This document shows, piece by piece, positions 1 to 3,951 of a stretch of DNA of 6,643 nt. The DNA comes from Phycisphaerales bacterium (GTDB lineage: Bacteria > Planctomycetota > Phycisphaerae > Phycisphaerales > UBA1924). Position 1 is the first letter of the stretch, and the number at the start of each line of letters is the position of its first letter. The stretch spans positions 1 through 6,643 of the forward strand of contig JAIEQQ010000107.1 in the NCBI GenBank assembly GCA_019747615.1. The letters run 5' to 3'. The notes beneath the pieces were generated by a model. It was not told where the DNA came from, searched no databases, and was given only the letters and a program-made list of their open reading frames with translations. A program made the position numbers and the translations under genes.

Positions 1-43
1 ACATCGACAGCAGAGCGAACGAGGAAACCAATCTTGTGCGCAT
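1..43 (-). CDS. N-terminus of a probable secreted or lipid-anchored protein, cut by left edge
   Basis: Only 14 codons are visible. They read M-R-T-R-L-V-S-S-F-A-L-L-S-M: two arginines followed by a hydrophobic run, which looks like the start of a Sec signal peptide. The start is supported by an AAAGGA Shine-Dalgarno sequence (minus strand of 53-58) nine bases before the ATG at 43-41, and by a TACTAT -10-like box at 92-87. The gene lies 73 bases downstream of the amidohydrolase stop on the same strand, but its own promoter candidate suggests separate expression. The function cannot be inferred. It could be a chance frame, but ribosome site, start and signal-like residues together make a real gene likely. 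Confidence 0.5.
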   Translation of the reverse strand, partial: MRTRLVSSFALLSM

Positions 44-52
44 GGAAGTACG

Positions 53-58
53 TCCTTT
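53..58 (-). promoter_or_regulatory. Shine-Dalgarno site of the left-edge gene
   Basis: AAAGGA on the minus strand, nine bases upstream of the ATG at 43. It is one of the best ribosome binding sites in the window and the main reason for calling the truncated left-edge gene. Confidence 0.5.
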
Positions 59-81
59 GCCGTCGGCTCTCCGCCCACGGG

Positions 82-96
82 CCTCTATAGTAGAGG
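82..96 (-). promoter_or_regulatory. Candidate -10 box within a small inverted repeat
   Basis: The minus strand reads TACTAT at 92-87, four to five matches to the TATAAT consensus. It would place transcription start near 80 and give a leader of roughly 37 bases before the left-edge ATG. The box sits inside a hairpin-capable repeat, CCTCTA-TAG-TAGAGG (82-96), which might also serve as a weak operator. No convincing -35 hexamer was found at 16-18 bases; a TTGATG lies about 22 bases upstream, too far. Confidence 0.3.
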
Positions 97-116
97 GAAC
101 CCCCTACCGCCGCACA

Positions 117-1493
117 TCAAGCGATCCCGAAGCACGACCACGCCTCCGCCTCGGTGATCGCCTGTTCCGGCGCGATCGCATCCTCCGCCGCCATGCCGAC
201 GCGACGTCGCAACACGCTGGCGACGATCGAATCCTCCGGCTCCGCTCGCACGATCGGCACATCACTGCCAAAGACCAGCCCCGCATCCGGATCACCCGGC
301 CGCCCGATGTGCCCCGGCTTCAGCCCGCTCTGAAGCAGCTCCCGCAGCGGCAGCACCCGATCGAGCCGGTGCGGCAGGAACCGCCTCAACGCCTCGATAT
401 CCGAAAGCAAATGGCAAGGCTGCACGCTGCACGTCACACCCAGTTCCCCAAACCGCGCCACATCCGCGCGATCCACCACCTCGGCGTGCTCGATCCGCAC
501 CCGATTGCGGCTCGCACGCACACGCTTCACGCAGTCCAGCACCGTCCGCACCGCGCCATCGCCGATCGCATGGATCGCAAGCTGCACCCCCAGCGACTCC
601 ACCAACCGGATGTGATCATCCAGCACCAGCGGCGCGATCAAGCACTGCCCGCGCGAGAACCCCACCCGCGGCTCGCTATACCGGTGCAGCATGTGCGCCG
701 TCCGCCCGTTCAGCGTCCCATCCGCAAACACCTTCGCCCCCAGCAGCGATACGCGGGGCGTCTCAAACGTCCCGCGGGACGCCACCGCCTCGCCGATCCT
801 CTCCAGCGGCACATACAGCCCGACATCCATCGTCAGCTCGCCCCGCTCATCCAGAGTGCGCAGCATCGGCCCCAGCCACGCCGGCGAGTGCAGATCATGC
901 ACCTGGCGATACCCAAGATCCGCCAGCAACCGCAGGGCACTGGCCACCAGCGGCAGCCGCTGCGACTCGTTCAGCTCCCCGGCCCAGCCCCAGGCCTTGT
1001 ACGCCGCGTCTTCGAGCAGGAGCCCGGTCAGCCGGTTGTGCTCATCGACTTCGACGACGCCACGCTCGTTGACACGCTCCCCAGCCCGCAGACCCGCGCC
1101 CGCCAGGGCCGCGGAGTTGGCCATCGCCAGGTGATGATCGAACGACATGATGACGACGCCGACGCTCGGGCCACTGGCCTCATCGAGCTCGCTCAACGTC
1201 GGCCATCGCGCCTCGGGCCACCCCTCAACCCTCGCCGAGGCCAGCCGCACCGTCGATTCACCCATCGCACTTGCGCGCCCGCACGCCGCACGCACGCGCT
1301 CCAGGCACTCGCCGAGTGATCCGCACGCATCCAGCCGCTCCAGCGTCAACGACTCACCCAGCGCCGGCAAGTGGGCGTGCGCTTCTCGCAACACCAGGCC
1401 CGGCGGCGGCGTGCGCAGCCCGAGCCCCGTATGCCCGCCCAAGGCATCACCCGACCCCGACGCGATGTCGCGCGACGAACTCAACGTGGACAC
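117..1493 (-). CDS. Amidohydrolase family 3 (YtcJ-like) metal-dependent hydrolase lacking terminal beta-domain
   Basis: A predicted cytoplasmic metal-dependent hydrolase of the amidohydrolase superfamily; family members cleave C-N bonds of amides or cyclic ureides, but the substrate here is unknown. Visible family motifs: H39-x-H41 (first metal site), H120-H121 followed by a NSAAL segment (~126-130), K254 in a V-F-A-D-G-T-L-N-G-R-T-A block (255-266), H308-A-I-G-D (308-312), R-I-E-H336, and G-S-D411-V-P. All expected catalytic positions are therefore present. At 458 residues it is shorter than the roughly 540 usual for the family: almost nothing precedes the HxH except about 38 low-information residues, and it stops at about the point where the C-terminal G-x-I-x-x-G-x-x-A-D segment should begin. 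The start is GTG at 1493; no ATG, GTG or TTG lies in frame between it and the upstream TGA at 1602, and its ribosome site is poor, so a start up to ~35 codons later is possible. It may be co-transcribed with the gene at 1602-2249. Confidence 0.88.
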   Translation of the reverse strand: MSTLSSSRDIASGSGDALGGHTGLGLRTPPPGLVLREAHAHLPALGESLTLERLDACGSLGECLERVRAACGRASAMGESTVRLASARVEGWPEARWPTLSELDEASGPSVGVVIMSFDHHLAMANSAALAGAGLRAGERVNERGVVEVDEHNRLTGLLLEDAAYKAWGWAGELNESQRLPLVASALRLLADLGYRQVHDLHSPAWLGPMLRTLDERGELTMDVGLYVPLERIGEAVASRGTFETPRVSLLGAKVFADGTLNGRTAHMLHRYSEPRVGFSRGQCLIAPLVLDDHIRLVESLGVQLAIHAIGDGAVRTVLDCVKRVRASRNRVRIEHAEVVDRADVARFGELGVTCSVQPCHLLSDIEALRRFLPHRLDRVLPLRELLQSGLKPGHIGRPGDPDAGLVFGSDVPIVRAEPEDSIVASVLRRRVGMAAEDAIAPEQAITEAEAWSCFGIA

Positions 1494-1601
1494 ACAATAC
1501 CACGCTTTGCGGTACTCGCCCAGCGACTTTGCAGATGGCCGGACGCAGTTCCCGCCTCTGGCATGACCTGCTCGCCGGCGCGATCGTCGCCCACCGGCAC
1601 G
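1494..1601 (-). other. Short spacer between two same-strand, same-frame genes
   Basis: The 108 bases between the HugZ-like stop and the amidohydrolase GTG are open in the amidohydrolase frame (36 codons, no stop, no usable start). The translation is arginine- and glycine-rich at first and resembles no family I know. I see no strong terminator or promoter, which agrees with co-transcription of the two genes. Confidence 0.4.
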
Positions 1602-2249
1602 TCAGAGCCCACGCAGCAACTCATCCACGCGATGCGACACGTCTGAAGCTGAAGCGCGAGCGCCGAACTCGACACGGATCACGCCGAACTCCGCGCGAAC
1701 ATCCACACCCCAATCATCCACGCCGATCACCAGCGGCGACTCCACCGGCACGCCCGCGCGCCGGCGCACCATCTCTGCCAGCGCCGCCCGATCGGCGTTC
1801 AACCGCCGGCGCTGCTCGGCGCTGGCGCCCGCCAGCGTGTTCGTCAGCGCCAGTTCATCGCCGTCAACGACTCCACCGGGCAGCTTCGCGCTCTTGATCG
1901 TGCAACTGAGCCAGACTGTTCGCGTGGTGTTGCCGTGGTAGGCGGTCCAGTAATCCGCCAGCATCCCGATATCGCGCTCGGTGGCAGACTTCCAATGCAG
2001 CGTGAGCTGCAGCGCGTCGCACCGCTCCTCGGGCGTGCAGAGCACGCCGCTGCCGGCCTGCGCGATCTCGGTCCCCGCCGGGATCGCGAGCAACCCCGTC
2101 CCCGGGTCGATCGCGAAGCCCGACTCGAGCGTCGGCATGTGGCCGGCACTCGGAGCCGCGTCGGCCAGGAGTGTCCCGCGATACGACACGCGGATCGCAC
2201 GCCGCGCCATCTGAACAAGGTCGTCGTGCGAGATGTTCGTGCCGCTCAT
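1602..2249 (-). CDS. HugZ-like protein with C-terminal DUF2470-type domain
   Basis: A 215-residue protein starting M-S-G-T-N-I-S-H-D-D. The last ~70 residues resemble DUF2470: L-N-A-D-R (about 150-154, normally M-N-x-D-H) and G-V-D-D-W-G-V-D-V-R-A (about 176-186), followed by a basic/hydrophobic strand and a terminal helix. In known proteins this domain follows a split-barrel FMN-binding-like domain, as in the heme-utilisation protein HugZ and the plant glutamyl-tRNA reductase-binding protein. The region around 45-135 (A-I-D-P-G-T-G-L-L-A-I-P, then Q-L-T-L-H-W, A-D-Y-W-T-A-Y-H-G, V-W-L-S-C-T) would correspond to that part but is divergent. A role in heme or tetrapyrrole metabolism is an inference from family only. 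The frame opens upstream to 2369, but those 40 residues are arginine-rich and encoded by a heptamer repeat, so the ATG at 2249 is preferred. Its Shine-Dalgarno is weak (AGAG). Confidence 0.6.
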   Translation of the reverse strand: MSGTNISHDDLVQMARRAIRVSYRGTLLADAAPSAGHMPTLESGFAIDPGTGLLAIPAGTEIAQAGSGVLCTPEERCDALQLTLHWKSATERDIGMLADYWTAYHGNTTRTVWLSCTIKSAKLPGGVVDGDELALTNTLAGASAEQRRRLNADRAALAEMVRRRAGVPVESPLVIGVDDWGVDVRAEFGVIRVEFGARASASDVSHRVDELLRGL

Positions 2250-2254
2250 GCAAG

Positions 2255-2260
2255 ACTCTA
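2255..2260 (-). promoter_or_regulatory. Possible -10 box immediately before the HugZ-like start
   Basis: TAGAGT on the minus strand ends six bases before the ATG at 2249. If it is a -10 box, transcription would start at or next to the A of the ATG, giving a leaderless mRNA; that would suit the weak ribosome site. No good -35 hexamer is visible, so this is weak. Confidence 0.2.
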
Positions 2261-2283
2261 GGGGCGAAGCGGGCACGCACGCC

Positions 2284-2318
2284 GCGCGACGCGAGTCGCG
2301 AGGTGCGAGCTGCGAGTT
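2284..2318. repeat. Heptanucleotide tandem repeat array A
   Basis: Five consecutive 7-base units on the plus strand: GCGCGAC, GCGAGTC, GCGAGGT, GCGAGCT, GCGAGTT. Four share the core GCGAG exactly, with the last two bases variable; the first is degenerate. The period is exact, with no insertions. It lies 35 bases upstream of the HugZ-like start and would be translated as arginine-rich sequence if that gene started further upstream. Confidence 0.75.
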
Positions 2319-2376
2319 CCAAGACGTCCGCCTCGCGCGTCGGAGCATGAGGCTTGGTGCCGCGAACACGCATCGC

Positions 2377-2401
2377 CCTCCCCCGATTCATACTGGGGAG
2401 G
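2377..2401. repeat. 7-bp inverted repeat (stem-loop)
   Basis: CCTCCCC (2377-2383) and GGGGAGG (2395-2401) are perfectly complementary around an 11-base loop. No T-tract follows on either strand, so it is not a clear terminator. It lies about 130 bases upstream of the HugZ-like gene and could be a regulator site or an RNA hairpin in a long leader. Confidence 0.4.
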
Positions 2402-2524
2402 TGCCGCGCCTCGCGGCGGTGGGGGCAAGGCCTCCGGCAACACAAGACCAACCAGGCGCATGAAGCCCCCGACTCAGACACCCGCATCCAACGCACCACC
2501 ATAGAAGTAGTCAGACCCGCCGCC

Positions 2525-2608
2525 CCGATTGGCGGCTGCCGATTGCCCAGTCCCGCCCCCCGATTGCCGATTGCCGGCTCCCGATTGCCGCCCCCCCATT
2601 CCCAGCTT
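2525..2608. repeat. Heptanucleotide tandem repeat array B (CCGATTG family)
   Basis: Twelve consecutive in-phase 7-base units on the plus strand. CCGATTG occurs exactly five times, at 2525, 2539, 2560, 2567 and 2581, all separated by multiples of seven. The intervening units are variants: GCGGCTG, CCCAGTC, CCGCCCC (twice), CCGGCTC, CCCATTC and CCAGCTT. The strict phase without frameshift suggests expansion by slippage followed by divergence. The style resembles the short tandemly repeated heptamers known from filamentous cyanobacteria, though the present units are different. The next in-phase heptamer (2609-2615, CGCGAGC) happens to match the core of array A. Confidence 0.8.
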
Positions 2609-2618
2609 CGCGAGCCTC

Positions 2619-2652
2619 AAAAACGACGAAGGGCCAGCACTTGGCCGGCCCT
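2619..2652 (-). terminator. Candidate Rho-independent terminator for the lysine-rich mini-gene transcript
   Basis: On the minus strand AGGGCC (2652-2647) pairs with GGCCCT (2635-2630), or alternatively GGCCA with TGGCC inside it, and a run of five T (2623-2619) follows about six bases later. The T-run is short and not directly attached to the stem, so the call is moderate. It would end a leftward transcript of about 300 bases that begins near 2920 and contains the 20-codon frame and the multi-stem element. Confidence 0.35.
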
Positions 2653-2676
2653 GCGTCGAGTGTTTCGAGACGCCGT

Positions 2677-2692
2677 CCGTCACGAATGACGG
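2677..2692. repeat. 6-bp hairpin with TTCG loop on the minus strand
   Basis: CCGTCA (2677-2682) and TGACGG (2687-2692) flank CGAA; read on the minus strand the loop is TTCG, the UUCG tetraloop in RNA, though closed by A-U rather than the usual C-G. It lies between the multi-stem element and the terminator candidate and would be part of the same leftward transcript. Confidence 0.4.
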
Positions 2693-2751
2693 GGCGGTGA
2701 GCTCGATTGCGTTCTGGCGCTGCTCGCGTCGTTCACCGCGCACACGCACCG

Positions 2752-2819
2752 GGGTTGCTCACGCCGCGGCGTGAGCCCGGGGCTGTTCGCGCGACGTCCT
2801 CGCGCGCCCTGCGCAACCC
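2752..2819 (-). other. Closed multi-stem element next to the lysine-rich mini-gene
   Basis: GGGTTGC (2752-2758) is complementary to GCAACCC (2813-2819) and encloses two further stems: a perfect 20-bp palindrome at 2757-2776, and CGCGCGA (2788-2794) pairing with TCGCGCG (2800-2806) across a five-base loop. The outer stem and the palindrome share two bases (2757-2758), so they would compete slightly or the palindrome would be trimmed to 2759-2774. The arrangement is that of a three-way junction and would fold on either strand. On the minus strand it starts four bases after the stop of the 20-codon frame. It could be a structured 3' UTR, a small RNA, a transcription attenuator or a cruciform-forming site; no known RNA family was recognised. 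Confidence 0.5.
2757..2776. repeat. Perfect 20-bp palindrome
   Basis: The sequence from GCTCACGCCG to CGGCGTGAGC is identical to its own reverse complement over all 20 bases. It forms part of the multi-stem element. A perfect palindrome of this length can be a dimer-binding operator as well as an RNA hairpin (with a smaller stem because of loop constraints). Confidence 0.65.
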
Positions 2820-2823
2820 AGAC

Positions 2824-2886
2824 TCACTTCTTCTTCTTGGCGGCCTTCTTCTTGCCAGCCGCTTTCTTCTTGGCCTTCTTTGCCAT
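2824..2886 (-). CDS. 20-residue lysine/alanine-rich mini-protein
   Basis: The frame encodes M-A-K2-A-K3-A2-G-K3-A2-K4 and stop: 12 lysine (11 AAG, one AAA), 6 alanine, one glycine. ATG is the only start, because an in-frame TAG lies at 2916-2914. It is preceded by GGGGAG at 2900-2895 with eight bases of spacing, one of the best ribosome sites in the window, and by a perfect 14-bp palindrome. The K/A pattern resembles the basic tails of bacterial histone H1-like and extended HU proteins, which bind DNA through charge, but with no folded domain attached. Alternatives are a lysine-rich leader peptide, suggested by its position divergent from dapB and by the structured sequence after its stop, or a ribosome- or RNA-binding micro-protein. 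It lies too far (about 570 bases) from the HugZ-like gene for a simple operon. The frame is clear; the function is not. Confidence 0.6.
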   Translation of the reverse strand: MAKKAKKKAAGKKKAAKKKK

Positions 2887-2894
2887 GGTATTTT

Positions 2895-2900
2895 CTCCCC
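2895..2900 (-). promoter_or_regulatory. Shine-Dalgarno site of the lysine-rich mini-gene
   Basis: GGGGAG on the minus strand, eight bases from the ATG at 2886. Its first two G residues belong to the palindrome at 2899-2912, so folding of that palindrome in the mRNA would partly occlude it. Confidence 0.55.
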
Positions 2901-2912
2901 GGATTAATCCGG
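2899..2912. repeat. Perfect 14-bp palindrome, operator-like
   Basis: CCGGATTAATCCGG is identical to its reverse complement. It lies 13 bases upstream of the mini-gene ATG and overlaps its ribosome site. As DNA it has the form of a site for a dimeric regulator; as RNA it gives a five-bp stem (CCGGA/TCCGG) with a TTAA loop. Confidence 0.55.
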
Positions 2913-3000
2913 ACTAAGAATGACTCGCGGTGGTCCTCGACAACGTGCCGAGTGTCGCGAGCGGTAACAGGTCACTGTGAGTATCGGTCGCGTTCGAACG

Positions 3001-3018
3001 AACCCTTGAAGGTTTTTT
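3001..3018 (+). terminator. Weak hairpin plus T-run upstream of dapB
   Basis: AACC (3001-3004) pairs with GGTT (3011-3014) around a six-base loop, and the strand continues as T to 3018. The stem is only four to five pairs, so it is marginal as a terminator. If dapB transcription began upstream of it, it would be in the right place for attenuation. Confidence 0.18.
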
Positions 3019-3034
3019 CATTCGATGACGCAAA

Positions 3035-3062
3035 TCGACTCCGTGACCTCCACCACTAGATA
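3035..3062 (+). promoter_or_regulatory. Weak candidate dapB promoter
   Basis: TCGACT (3035-3040, four matches to TTGACA) and TAGATA (3057-3062, three matches to TATAAT) are separated by 16 bases. Transcription would start near 3069, leaving a leader of only about eight bases before the dapB ATG, which has no clear Shine-Dalgarno. Confidence 0.22.
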
Positions 3063-3076
3063 GAGTTTGAACGCGC

Positions 3077-3907
3077 ATGTCAAATCAAAACAATCCACAA
3101 CGCGACGCATCGACCACCTCTCCGCGCGATCCATCGCGCGCCATCACACGCCTCGCGCTCATCGGCGCGCGAGGCCGGATGGGCCAGCGCATCGATGCGC
3201 TCGCGCGCGATCACGCGGTCGTGCGCGTCGCGCTGCGCGTCGTCTCCGATCACGACACCGGCGCTCTTGATCCCTCCACCGTCCGCGCCAGCGACGCGCA
3301 CCGCGCGCTGCAATCGCTCTTCTCTGCCAGCGACACGCCGGCCAGCGCCGCCGATCGACCGATCGACGCAATTGTCGATTTTTCGGCCAAAAACGCCACT
3401 TCTCACGCCATCGATCTCGCGCAACGCTCACGCGCGGCGCTCCTGGTCGGCACCACCGGCCTTGAGAATCACACGCTCGAATCGCTCCGCGACCTCTCAT
3501 CACACGTGCCCGTGCTGGTCTGCAGCAACACCTCGCTCGGCGTCGCGGCCCTCGCCGGCGCCGCCGCTTCACTCGCGCGCACACTGGGCCCGAGTTATCG
3601 CGCCAGCATCGTGGAGCAGCATCACACGATGAAGGCCGACGCGCCCAGCGGCACCGCGCTGCGCCTCGCCCGCGCGCTCCGCGATGCCGGCTGCGATTTG
3701 CGCGATGAACAAATTTTTTCAATTCGCGCCGGCGACATCATCGGCGAGCACACCATCCGCCTCACCGGCCAAGGCGAGACCATCGAGCTCACACATCGCG
3801 CAACCACGCGCGACCTCTTCGCCCACGGCGCTCTGCGCCTCGCCCACTGGCTCGCTCATCAACCCGCCGGCTGGTATCGTGTCGAAGACTCCATCGCCAC
3901 CGCCTGA
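3077..3907 (+). CDS. dapB: 4-hydroxy-tetrahydrodipicolinate reductase
   Basis: DapB reduces the DapA product to tetrahydrodipicolinate with NAD(P)H in the cytoplasm, the second dedicated step toward diaminopimelate (cell wall) and lysine. Family signatures are all present: Rossmann nucleotide loop G30-A-R-G33-R-M-G36, D-F-S at 101-103, G-T-T-G at 125-128, the catalytic block E180-Q-H-H-T-M-K-A-D-A-P-S-G-T-A (H182 and K186 correspond to the E. coli catalytic His159 and Lys163), and R-A-G-D-I-I-G-E-H-T at 217-226. At 276 residues it is close to the normal length, with a polar extension of about 24 residues before the first strand. ATG at 3077 is the first start after an in-frame TGA at 3068. 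The ribosome site is poor. No dapA or other lysine gene is adjacent; the next gene starts 44 bases downstream and may be co-transcribed. Confidence 0.96.
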   Translation: MSNQNNPQRDASTTSPRDPSRAITRLALIGARGRMGQRIDALARDHAVVRVALRVVSDHDTGALDPSTVRASDAHRALQSLFSASDTPASAADRPIDAIVDFSAKNATSHAIDLAQRSRAALLVGTTGLENHTLESLRDLSSHVPVLVCSNTSLGVAALAGAAASLARTLGPSYRASIVEQHHTMKADAPSGTALRLARALRDAGCDLRDEQIFSIRAGDIIGEHTIRLTGQGETIELTHRATTRDLFAHGALRLAHWLAHQPAGWYRVEDSIATA

Positions 3908-3951
3908 CGATCACACCTCCGCCGCCTGCGCACTGCCACGCGAGCGACCCC

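Larger units (their letters stand above)
2250..2823. other. 574-base non-coding region rich in repeats and inverted repeats
   Basis: Several frames stay open here on both strands, but their translations are arginine/proline/serine-rich, have no recognisable motifs and cross simple repeats, so none is called. Contents: heptamer array A (2284-2318), a 7-bp stem (2377-2401), heptamer array B (2525-2608), a terminator-like hairpin facing left (2619-2652), a 6-bp stem with a four-base loop (2677-2692), and a nested multi-stem element (2752-2819) ending four bases from the stop of the lysine-rich mini-gene. The stretch separates that mini-gene from the HugZ-like gene on the same strand. Confidence 0.6.
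2887..3076. promoter_or_regulatory. Divergent intergenic region between the lysine-rich mini-gene and dapB
   Basis: This 190-base region should hold the promoters for both directions. Visible: perfect palindromes at 2899-2912 and 2991-3000 (CGTTCGAACG), the small odd-centred repeat TCAC-T-GTGA near 2972-2980, a T-rich run at 3013-3018, and dapB-proximal boxes near 3035-3062. For the leftward direction a GATACT at about 2985-2980 matches four bases of the -10 consensus, without a good -35. No riboswitch core was recognised. Confidence 0.4.

Noticed and set aside
36..1319. Long plus-strand open frame opposite the amidohydrolase
   Set aside because: Its translation is arginine/histidine/proline-rich and motif-free; the opposite strand carries clear amidohydrolase motifs, so this is an antisense shadow of GC-rich coding DNA.
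2250..2369. Upstream extension of the HugZ-like gene to an ATG at 2369
   Set aside because: The added 40 residues cross the heptamer array and are basic and low in information; the ATG at 2249 gives a protein that starts where the family-like sequence begins.
1864..2502. Minus-strand 212-codon open frame
   Set aside because: Arginine- and alanine-rich, overlaps the HugZ-like gene in another frame, and no recognisable domain.
2525..2608. CRISPR array
   Set aside because: The period is 7 bases with no spacers; this is a simple tandem repeat.
2707..2907. Plus-strand frame ending in a leucine-rich stretch that could look like a membrane helix
   Set aside because: The leucine run is the reverse complement of the AAG lysine codons of the mini-gene; no ribosome site supports it.
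2981..3010. TTCGAA motif resembling a tRNA T-loop
   Set aside because: The flanking stem is only two to three pairs and there is no acceptor stem, D-arm or anticodon arm at the right distances on either strand.
2920..3076. A lysine riboswitch upstream of dapB
   Set aside because: I could not identify the conserved core or the long multi-helix arrangement of the lysine riboswitch, and the region is too short if the promoter lies near 3035-3062.
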